From assembly GCA_934511465.1 (NCBI GenBank), contig CAKSWG010000002.1:62001-126000 (forward strand): 64,000 bases of DNA, given 5' to 3'. The position numbers and the translations under genes were made by a program. The stretch comes from an uncultured Faecalibacterium sp. Its GTDB lineage: Bacteria; Bacillota; Clostridia; Oscillospirales; Ruminococcaceae. The notes beneath the pieces are model-generated. The model searched no databases, was not told where the DNA came from, and saw nothing but the letters and a program-made list of their open reading frames with translations. Positions 45,621 through 52,441 of this stretch are shown here, in pieces; the first letter of the stretch is position 1, and the number at the start of each line of letters is the position of its first letter.

Positions 45621-46898
45621 TCAGCCCGCACTGGCCTGATCCACGATGTCCTGCATCTTCTGCAGGCCGGTTTCGAGATCCTCGGTACCTGCGTAGATCT
45701 TCAGCAGCTCATCATTGACCTTGCTCTTCCACTCCGGGCGAGAGGCGTTGTTGACGCTCTGGATGCTGTACTCAAACATCTCAATGAAGCACTGGATATT
45801 GATGGGATACTCTGCAAAGCAGCCTGCCCAGGTATCCTCCAGACCCTGATAGGCAGGGATGGCCGCGCCGCTTTCGCCCTGAATGCGCTGGCCCTCCTCG
45901 CTGCCGAAGAACTTCAGGATATCCTTCACGGTATCCAGATTCTTGTTGCTGGCAGCCGTTGCGTAGCACAGACCGTTGGAGATGGTCGCACGGCCGTCTC
46001 CGCTTTCCGGGTCGGGGCACTTGGGCAGAACCGCCACATCCCACTTGCCCACCATTTCGGGGTAGTTCTGCAGCTCGGCAAGGATGTTCCAGTCGCCTTC
46101 CAGGAACATTGCGCCCTTCTCGGAGAAGAATGCAGTGCCGGGAGCGGTCTCGGCAAAGTAGGTCTGGTCCGGGCACCAGTCGTTCTGCTGGAGACCGATG
46201 TAGAACTTCATTGCCTTTTCGGTGGCAGGCTGGGTAAAGCCCGCCTTGGTCTTGTCCTCGTTCAGGATATAGCCGCCGGCCTGATACACAAAGTTCCAGT
46301 AGCCAAGCTGGTCGTCGGCGTATGCCATATAGCCGTACTTGCCGGTGGCAGCGTAGATCTTCTCGGATGCGCTGACCAGATCGTCCCAGGTCCAGTTCTC
46401 GTCCGGGTAAGCAACACCGGCAGCATCGAACATCTCCTTGTTATACACCAGACCAACCGTGTCCTTGTCCTTGGGGACTGCATACAGAGTACCGTTGGAG
46501 CCCATGGCGTTGGACAGCGAGATCTCGGAGAACTTGTCCTTCTCCACAATGTCGGAGCAATCTGCCAGCATCCCGTTGTCGGCATACTTCAGCAGTTCGT
46601 TGGTGTGCATCCAAAAAATATCCGGCATCTGGTTGCCGGTGGCTGCGGCCTCGAGCTTGGTCCAGTATTCGTTCCAGCTGGTGACCTGCACTTCAATGCT
46701 GACCTCCGGGTGCTGCTGGGTGTAGGCCGCACACATCGCCTCCATGCCTTCCTTCTGTGCAACGTCCCAGATCTGGAAGGTCAGAGCCTTCTTGCCGCCG
46801 GAGGAACTGCTGCCGCTGTTGCCGCCGCAGGCTGCCAGCATGGATGCGGCGCTCATTGCTGCCATTGCCTTTACGAATTGTCTGCGAGAGATCTTCAT
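45621..46898 (-). CDS. Sugar ABC transporter substrate-binding lipoprotein
   Basis: The 425-residue protein has a signal peptide with a twin-Arg-like start (ISRRQF) and lipobox MLAAC at about residue 23, a Ser/Gly linker and an extracellular solute-binding family 1 fold. It would capture raffinose-type sugars, judging by the alpha-galactosidase and sucrose enzymes in the operon. GGAGGAG precedes the ATG. It is the first gene of the leftward operon and divergent from the AraC regulator. Confidence 0.93.
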   Translation of the reverse strand: MKISRRQFVKAMAAMSAASMLAACGGNSGSSSSGGKKALTFQIWDVAQKEGMEAMCAAYTQQHPEVSIEVQVTSWNEYWTKLEAAATGNQMPDIFWMHTNELLKYADNGMLADCSDIVEKDKFSEISLSNAMGSNGTLYAVPKDKDTVGLVYNKEMFDAAGVAYPDENWTWDDLVSASEKIYAATGKYGYMAYADDQLGYWNFVYQAGGYILNEDKTKAGFTQPATEKAMKFYIGLQQNDWCPDQTYFAETAPGTAFFSEKGAMFLEGDWNILAELQNYPEMVGKWDVAVLPKCPDPESGDGRATISNGLCYATAASNKNLDTVKDILKFFGSEEGQRIQGESGAAIPAYQGLEDTWAGCFAEYPINIQCFIEMFEYSIQSVNNASRPEWKSKVNDELLKIYAGTEDLETGLQKMQDIVDQASAG

Positions 46899-47055
46899 TT
46901 TTTCTCCTCCTAAGTCATTATTCCGTAGGGTGATCTTCGTATGGTGTTGCACCGGCCGGAGCGATCTTTCCTGCTTTTGTCAGCTCTTACAAAAGCAGCG
47001 AGAAAATTTTGTGCATCATCACATTGCACAGTTTCTTTTCTCTTGTTGTGCCATT

Positions 47056-47084
47056 ATTATACTATCTGCCAGTGGTTTCGTAAA
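47056..47084 (-). promoter_or_regulatory. Promoter of the raffinose operon
   Basis: TTTACG (47079-47084) and TATAAT (47056-47061) on the minus strand are 17 bases apart, about 150 bases before the binding-protein gene. Confidence 0.75.
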
Positions 47085-47136
47085 TGCAAAAATGCGACTT
47101 GTTATATCTCAATTTGAAGGAATACTACTAATTATG

Positions 47137-47166
47137 TTGAAGTCGTCACGCATTTTGGTATATAAT
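47137..47166 (+). promoter_or_regulatory. Promoter of the AraC-type regulator
   Basis: TTGAAG (47137-47142) and TATAAT (47161-47166) are 18 bases apart, 29 bases before the start. It diverges from the operon promoter, leaving about 50 bases between the -35 boxes for regulator binding. Confidence 0.7.
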
Positions 47167-47194
47167 AAGAAAAAGCGGATAGGAGGTGCCTTGT

Positions 47195-48061
47195 ATGCAA
47201 GAATGTATAAAAAGAAACGTATCAACGGAAACAAAATTAAGGTTTCATGTGTTTCAGGACGAGCGATTCGTCGATCTCAACTTATACCAATATGGCTGGG
47301 AGCAGACAGAGCCTCTGCACTCCTATGGTCCCTATGCCCGCAACCACTATCTGTTCCACTATGTCATCTCCGGCAAAGGGTTGCTGCTTGCAAACGGACA
47401 GGAATACGCCATCGAGGGCGGGCATGGTTTTCTGATCACTCCGGGTGAGGTCACTACCTACCGTGCCGATGAACAGGATCCGTGGGAATACACATGGATC
47501 GAGTTTGACGGTCTGCGTGCCCACGAAGCCCTGAACCTTGCAGGCATCAGCGGACAGAACCCTGTGTACTCGCCTGCAAGCGCCAAAGCCGGGCAGCTGT
47601 TGCAAGAGCAGATGCTCTTCCTTGTAAATCACAGTCAGGACAGCCCCCTGCGTCAGATTGGCTACGGCTTTCTGTTTCTGGATCAGCTTGTACAGTCCTC
47701 GGCCTCCCATCAGGCACAAAGTCCCCGCCGCCTGCGGGACTTCTATATGAAGGAGGCTCTGTCCTTCATCGAGCAGCATTACAGCGAAGATATTTCCATC
47801 GAGGATATCTCCTCCTTCTGCGGACTGAACCGCAGCTATTTCAGCAAGGTGTTCCGGGATACCATGGGCGAAAGCCCGCAGGGGTTCCTGCTGCACTACC
47901 GCATGGCACGGGCGGCACAGCTGCTGACCGAAAGCCGCCTGCCCATCAGCACCATCAGCACCATGGTCAGCTATCCCAATCAGCTTCACTTTTCCCGTGC
48001 GTTCAAAAATGTATATGGCATCAGCCCGCGGGACTATCGTGCAAAGCATCTTGCACTATAA
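47195..48061 (+). CDS. AraC family regulator of the raffinose operon
   Basis: This 288-residue activator has an N-terminal cupin-like sugar-binding domain (about 20-160; HYVISGKGLLLANGQEY) and a C-terminal pair of helix-turn-helix motifs (ISIEDISSFCGLNRSYFSK and a final SYPNQLHFSRAFKNVYG). AGGAGG lies eight bases before the ATG. It is divergent from the ABC importer operon, the standard position for its activator (MsmR/RafR-like). Confidence 0.9.
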   Translation: MQECIKRNVSTETKLRFHVFQDERFVDLNLYQYGWEQTEPLHSYGPYARNHYLFHYVISGKGLLLANGQEYAIEGGHGFLITPGEVTTYRADEQDPWEYTWIEFDGLRAHEALNLAGISGQNPVYSPASAKAGQLLQEQMLFLVNHSQDSPLRQIGYGFLFLDQLVQSSASHQAQSPRRLRDFYMKEALSFIEQHYSEDISIEDISSFCGLNRSYFSKVFRDTMGESPQGFLLHYRMARAAQLLTESRLPISTISTMVSYPNQLHFSRAFKNVYGISPRDYRAKHLAL

Positions 48062-48116
48062 AAATTGATCTCATTGTCCGCTATACGTCTTTCGTTTTTT
48101 TCAACATATAAAAACG

Positions 48117-48154
48117 CCCCATTTGTCAGACCGAATCCTGTCGGACAAATGGGG
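48117..48154 (+). terminator. Terminator-like hairpin after the AraC gene
   Basis: A perfect 11-bp stem (48117-48127 with 48144-48154) lies 55 bases past the stop, with T-containing sequence after it. Confidence 0.6.
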
Positions 48155-48195
48155 TGCTGTTCATTCAGGGGTGCGCCCTGTTTTTTGTTTTGCCT

Positions 48196-48447
48196 TTAAT
48201 CTTCTAACCAATGGCTCCCGGTTACGGTTTTCAAGTATTTCTCCTGATCGCCATTCAGAATCAAATCCGCGTAGCCCAGCGGGTCATTATAGATGAGATA
48301 GTCTAACTCCGCCCTCTGCGCCATGGTCACGTCCAGCGCATCCTCGACCCCGGTGCAATTGATGGAAATCTTTCTCCCATCCCGGAGCAGCAGTTCCACG
48401 CATCCAGTGTCCATGTTGAATTTGCAGACTCTTTTATCGTACTTCAT
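48196..48447 (-). CDS. Small DUF6061-like protein
   Basis: This 83-residue soluble protein of unknown function has an N-terminal strand region (VCKFNMDTGCVELLLRDG) and a C-terminal helical region with MAQRAELDYLIYNDPLGYA. It is clearly homologous to the product at 49013-49261 and to the remnant at 38168. The family name is from memory and is tentative. It is the last chromosomal gene before the inserted element. Confidence 0.75.
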   Translation of the reverse strand: MKYDKRVCKFNMDTGCVELLLRDGRKISINCTGVEDALDVTMAQRAELDYLIYNDPLGYADLILNGDQEKYLKTVTGSHWLED

Positions 48448-48567
48448 GTTTGTGTCTCTTCTGCCTTACGGCACTCTTACAGTGGTCTGTCGTGCTTTCT
48501 TATGATAAGGTCCAGGACGTTTTTCAATGGAAGCAAGGGATTCATTTTGTTTTCCAAAGAAAACAAA

Positions 48568-48607
48568 AAATCCGAACCCTTCTCCTATCGAGAAAAGGTT
48601 CGGATTT
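48568..48607 (-). terminator. Terminator left from the original tRNA-Arg
   Basis: AAATCCGAACC (48568-48578) pairs with GGTTCGGATTT (48597-48607), extended inward by TTCTC/GAGAA. The minus strand then runs into a T-rich stretch. It lies eight bases past the CCA of the tRNA fragment. Confidence 0.8.
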
Positions 48608-48615
48608 TCATTGTT

Positions 48616-48660
48616 TGGTGCGATGGAAGGGACTCGAACCCCCGGCCTACTGATTCGTAG
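48616..48660 (-). other. 3' half of tRNA-Arg(ACG): attachment site at the element's left end
   Basis: The minus strand reads the anticodon loop CTACGAA, 3' anticodon stem, variable loop, intact T arm (GGGGG TTCGAGT CCCTT as split pieces), the acceptor 3' strand CCATCGC, and ACCA. The 5' half is absent and the sequence beyond 48660 is unrelated. This is what remains of a tRNA target after an element inserts and carries in its own 3' copy; the intact tRNA should lie past the right edge of the window. Confidence 0.85.
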
Positions 48661-48749
48661 GAACCGAATGGCACATTTTGTCCATTTCATCATTTGACGT
48701 TAAAACGTCATTTTAATCGAATCACCGTTATTTTGCCGTTGTTATTCTG

Positions 48750-48829
48750 TTGCATTCTTTGCATTGCTTGCACGCCTTTGCACCTGTTATCCATCCTTGC
48801 GATGTGCAGAAAATGTGCAAAAGTGTGCA
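48750..48829. promoter_or_regulatory. Helically phased TGCA sites near the element end
   Basis: Four TTGCA sites at 9-10 base steps (48750, 48759, 48768, 48778) are followed by three GTGCA sites at 10-11 base steps (48804, 48815, 48825). They lie 90-170 bases inside the tRNA fragment and could be integrase or excisionase arm sites. The gap 48661-49012 holds no gene I can support; a TGACGTT/AACGTCA palindrome is at about 48694-48709. Confidence 0.4.
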
Positions 48830-49012
48830 GAGCCAAAATCAGCCCGGCAAAACAGGCTGTTTCGCACAGCCCCAAAAGCTGGATTTCAACGGTATTTATT
48901 GTGCAAAATCTTCCAGTTTCATCCAAACAACAATCTTACATGACACATCGGTTCTATGGCAGGGTTTAGGACATCCGAACAGACACCGTTTGATATAGAA
49001 ATGAGGTTCACC

Positions 49013-49261
49013 ATGAACAAACTACTTTCCTGCCGCTTCAATATGGACACCAACCGGGTGGAAGCCCGGTTCGAGGATGGCACCACTCTTGCCATCGACT
49101 GCATCGCCATCGAGGACGAGTACGGCAACACCCCGGCACAGCGGGCAGAGCTGGACTGGCTGCTCTACAATGAGCCCTTGGAGTACGCACAGATGGTGCT
49201 GAGAGGGGAGATAGAGCACTATCTGTCGCTGGGTTGTGACCACAGCAGGCTGGAAGATTGA
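49013..49261 (+). CDS. Small DUF6061-like protein, element copy
   Basis: This 82-residue protein (SCRFNMDTNRVEARFEDG and PAQRAELDWLLYNEPLEYA) is a diverged homologue of the chromosomal gene at 48196. The ATG at 49013 follows GAGGT; an in-frame ATG at 49001 is an alternative. It is the first gene inside the element and the only rightward gene before the leftward defence cluster. Function unknown. Confidence 0.7.
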   Translation: MNKLLSCRFNMDTNRVEARFEDGTTLAIDCIAIEDEYGNTPAQRAELDWLLYNEPLEYAQMVLRGEIEHYLSLGCDHSRLED

Positions 49262-49269
49262 GCCTTAGA

Positions 49270-49416
49270 AAACGCGCGGCAAAACCGCTAATCGCGCGAC
49301 GCGCGTTTCGGCGCGCGATTAACGATTTCTGTTTTTATCGAATTGCAGTCATTTTCTGCTCTTTTCCAAGAAAATCGCGCGTTTCTTTGCGCGTAATAAT
49401 CGCGCGGCGCGCGTTT
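49270..49416. repeat. CGCG-rich repeats and hairpins after the AlbA_2 gene
   Basis: Motifs of the form ATCGCGCG and GCGCGTTT recur within 150 bases, including a perfect TAATCGCGCG/CGCGCGATTA stem (49289-49298 with 49312-49321). One or more of the hairpins may end the leftward transcript. Confidence 0.6.
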
Positions 49417-51072
49417 TTATCGCTGATTTTCTTTTAAGCAGTATCTCCTTCCGCGCCCTGCTCCTTTTACTTCAATCTTCCCTTCTTCTACAAGCTTTCG
49501 GAGAATACGGTATGCCTGATCTTTTGTGTATCCGCACAGCTCTTGTGCTTTCTGATTCGTAATCCACGGCTTATGCTTCAGATATTCAAGAATCCGATCC
49601 TTTGCTTGAATCTGGCTGACCGTCTTATCCTGCACATAGGCCACATCGGTTTTCACCGTTTCGTAGACCTTGAGGGACAGCATATAGGTCTTGCCGTTCA
49701 GTTCCAGAAGCCCCTCGTCCCGGAGAGCGTTCAGAACCTTGTGGGCGTTGTCATCGGTTTCCTGAATCGTCTTTGCCGCCTGTTTCAGGGTGATTTTCTG
49801 GTGCTCCCGCAGATAGTGCAGAATCATCAGCTCCGACAGCGTGAACATCTTGGACCGCTTATCCTGTGTCTCTGCGATGAAACGCACGAAGTTCTGGTTT
49901 TCCATCGTGCTACGAAGGGTCAGCCGGACGGAGTTGGGCGTGCTGGCATACTCCGGGTAGGGCTTGCCCTCGGTGAGCATACTCTGGAACATGATGTCCA
50001 CGCCCTGCCCGGAACGCTGCACATACTTCAGGTGCTGAAGGGTCATGGCGACCAGCTTATTCCGGGGAATGGACTGGTGGGTGATGATGTTGCTTTCGTT
50101 GATGTCCCCCGGAAAGCCGCCGGGGTTCTCAATCACGATCTTTGTGGGGTAGTGCTTGACGTAGACCGGTGCCATGTCCTCATAGGAGCGGTGCGCCAGT
50201 GCATTCAGCAAAGCCTCCTGAAAAACCGCTTCAGAAAAATCGTACACCTCAAGCCGGAACAGCCCCACCTGCACATTGGTCAGGCGGTTATAGGTGCGGA
50301 TGCGCTCGGTCAACTTATCCAGAATCGAGATCACCGGCTCCTGCATATCCATGCGGTTGTCGTATTCCGTCTGCGCTTCGTCGCTGTAATGGAGGTAGAT
50401 CACCTCTGCCTGCGGCAGCAGCCGTGCAATAGACGCTGCCTTGCCCACAAACAGCAGCCCTGCCACCGTCACACGCACTTCGTCCTTGTCCATGCGGATC
50501 AGGTTCAGGTTGTCCAGAAAGGTGGTATCTGCCAAGTCCGGCAGGGCAGAGCCTGCATCCCGAATCCGCAGCTTCTCTTTCAGGCGGTACACTTCCAGCA
50601 GGTCAATGTCGCTTTCGGTTGCGCCTTCCACGATCTTTGCCGAAAAATCCGGGTTATCGGCAGGGGAGTACACATCGTTTGCCGGATAGTCGGGCTTTGT
50701 CACGTTCCCCAGCCGTCTGTAATAGATGCCGCCGGTGGTGGCAACATGAGAATTGGATTTCTCCACCGATACCACCAGCACCACGCCGTCAGAGGTTTCT
50801 ACCGGCTCGATTTCGGTAAACAGGCTGGGCCGGGTCATATCGTAGATGGCTTCCATCAGTGCCTGCGGGTCGCTCTTGGGGCAGCCCGTAATGGTGCCGT
50901 CATCTTCCACGCCAAACAGCAAAACGCCGCCCTTTGTATTTGCCAGTGCAACCGCACTTTTCACCGCAAGCTCTTTCCGCTGCCGGTAGTCCTTGCACTT
51001 CACCCACGACTTAAACTCCTGCCGGGTGCTTTCCCCGGCAGCAATCATTTTGCGGAGTGCTTGTTCGGTCAT
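49417..51072 (-). CDS. Schlafen-type AlbA_2 / ATPase domain protein
   Basis: The 551-residue protein begins with an AlbA_2 domain (GESTRQEFKSWVK and ANTKGGVLLFGVEDDG, residues 1-140), continues with a GHKL ATPase-like region of the HATPase_c_4 kind (LNALAHRSYE; IVIENPGGFPGDI; QRSGQGVDIMF, about 270-390) and ends in winged-helix segments. Such proteins are called putative transcription regulators but also recur in defence islands. The ATG at 51072 has AAGGAGG upstream. It starts 25 bases after the DUF3800 gene on the same strand. Confidence 0.85.
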   Translation of the reverse strand: MTEQALRKMIAAGESTRQEFKSWVKCKDYRQRKELAVKSAVALANTKGGVLLFGVEDDGTITGCPKSDPQALMEAIYDMTRPSLFTEIEPVETSDGVVLVVSVEKSNSHVATTGGIYYRRLGNVTKPDYPANDVYSPADNPDFSAKIVEGATESDIDLLEVYRLKEKLRIRDAGSALPDLADTTFLDNLNLIRMDKDEVRVTVAGLLFVGKAASIARLLPQAEVIYLHYSDEAQTEYDNRMDMQEPVISILDKLTERIRTYNRLTNVQVGLFRLEVYDFSEAVFQEALLNALAHRSYEDMAPVYVKHYPTKIVIENPGGFPGDINESNIITHQSIPRNKLVAMTLQHLKYVQRSGQGVDIMFQSMLTEGKPYPEYASTPNSVRLTLRSTMENQNFVRFIAETQDKRSKMFTLSELMILHYLREHQKITLKQAAKTIQETDDNAHKVLNALRDEGLLELNGKTYMLSLKVYETVKTDVAYVQDKTVSQIQAKDRILEYLKHKPWITNQKAQELCGYTKDQAYRILRKLVEEGKIEVKGAGRGRRYCLKENQR

Positions 51073-51097
51073 GGTGGGGCCTCCTTTCCTCAAAAAT

Positions 51098-52264
51098 TTA
51101 TTCAGCCATATCTTTTTCTATAAATTCTTTCAGTTTTTTATATGCGTCCGCATGATACAAGTCTACCACTCCACAAGTACCCAGTTTGATTATATCATGG
51201 CATTTCTTCAAACGCCCCAGCATGGGCAAGATAATGGAAATGTTGTGATTCAAAAAATCATCAATGTCCGCTTTTTTAGAAGGAATTTTGTAGCCTTTTT
51301 TATCGTGAGATCCTGAAATGATCACTCCTGAATCCCTTAATCCTCCCATTATCTCTTTTCTGAATTTTCGCTCACCAACTTTTCCGTATTTCCATGCAAG
51401 TTGTCCGCTCAACTCTTTCGTGGAGATATAACCTCTAGTATCATTATTCATAAATCGGAACAAAAGATATTTAAGAACAATCAACTGCCCTTGACGGATT
51501 TCGCTATCATCATCTTTATATGTGTTAATGAAATCAATCGCTTGATGAAGGCATATTTCGGCAATGTCCTTATCATATTCTGACGCAAGAGCGCTCTTTT
51601 CCAAATCGTAATTATCATACATTTTAGGATATTGTTCTATCCTAATAATCTTGTTTTTTAGGATTCCTTGATAGTCCGGAACATTCGCATCTTTTTTATG
51701 TTCATCATACAAAAAGGACAGGGTTCCACTAATCAGATCTGCTAACTGGACAATTACTTCTGATTTACTATTTTCAAATGAGAACTCGCTATCGCCGTAT
51801 AGATTGGGAATTTCAGCATGATCTTCCACATACCTACAAAAGCTCTGCATATAGTCGCTTCCGCCAATTTCATCCGCAACTACTACCAGATTTTTGAAAG
51901 CCGCACGAAGTTCTTTATGAACAATATTATTCATAAATTTATAAAAAGATTTCTTAAAGCGCAACCCATTCCAATCTTTTAGGGATTCTTTATTTACAAC
52001 GATTGCAAAAATCTGATACGGAATTTCCAACGTTTCTTCGAGTATCTTCTTTCGGCGATTATGTTTTTTTCCAATTTTAGACGACTTTATTTCGCCTTTT
52101 GGAAAATAACGATCTCGAATACCAGCCACAGCAGTTCTAACCGTATCAACATCCGATTCCTTCACAATAATCGCCGTAATAATAAAGTGTGTAGATGTAT
52201 TTTCGTTATCTAATTCCCAGCCAAAAGAACCCGATTCGTCCGTGAAAGCGTAAATTTTCTCCAC
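51098..52264 (-). CDS. DUF3800 domain protein
   Basis: The 388-residue product opens with KIYAFTDESGSFG, the DUF3800 signature with acidic residues that fit an RNase H-like fold (later VVVADEIGG and VQLADLISG). The C-terminal 130 residues include a winged-helix-like part. The GTG at 52264 is chosen because AAAGGGG lies eight bases upstream; another GTG at 52273 is too close to that site. The gene is markedly AT-rich against its neighbours. DUF3800 genes often accompany defence systems; activity is unproven. Confidence 0.85.
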   Translation of the reverse strand: MEKIYAFTDESGSFGWELDNENTSTHFIITAIIVKESDVDTVRTAVAGIRDRYFPKGEIKSSKIGKKHNRRKKILEETLEIPYQIFAIVVNKESLKDWNGLRFKKSFYKFMNNIVHKELRAAFKNLVVVADEIGGSDYMQSFCRYVEDHAEIPNLYGDSEFSFENSKSEVIVQLADLISGTLSFLYDEHKKDANVPDYQGILKNKIIRIEQYPKMYDNYDLEKSALASEYDKDIAEICLHQAIDFINTYKDDDSEIRQGQLIVLKYLLFRFMNNDTRGYISTKELSGQLAWKYGKVGERKFRKEIMGGLRDSGVIISGSHDKKGYKIPSKKADIDDFLNHNISIILPMLGRLKKCHDIIKLGTCGVVDLYHADAYKKLKEFIEKDMAE

Positions 52265-52343
52265 GAATCTCACCCCTTTCCGATTTCATCATACCACAAC
52301 ACGATGTTTGAAATCCACTACATATTTCATAAGAAAATGGTTG

Positions 52344-52373
52344 TTGATTTTTTACATCCAATCGTGATATAAT
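52344..52373 (+). promoter_or_regulatory. Rightward promoter with no gene ahead (possible antisense RNA)
   Basis: TTGATT (52344-52349) and TATAAT (52368-52373) on the plus strand are 18 bases apart. Any transcript would run antisense into the 3' end of the large restriction gene. The 177-base gap around it is otherwise AT-rich, with a TATGAT box on the minus strand for DUF3800. Confidence 0.45.
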
Positions 52374-52441
52374 GTAATTTTATCTCTCAATCAATATTTT
52401 CAACCGATGTTTCGTTCATCTTTAACCTTCTGGTTCTTTTC

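Noticed and set aside
48466-48693. A 75-codon minus-strand frame across the tRNA-Arg fragment
   Set aside because: It runs through a terminator and half a tRNA; no family features.
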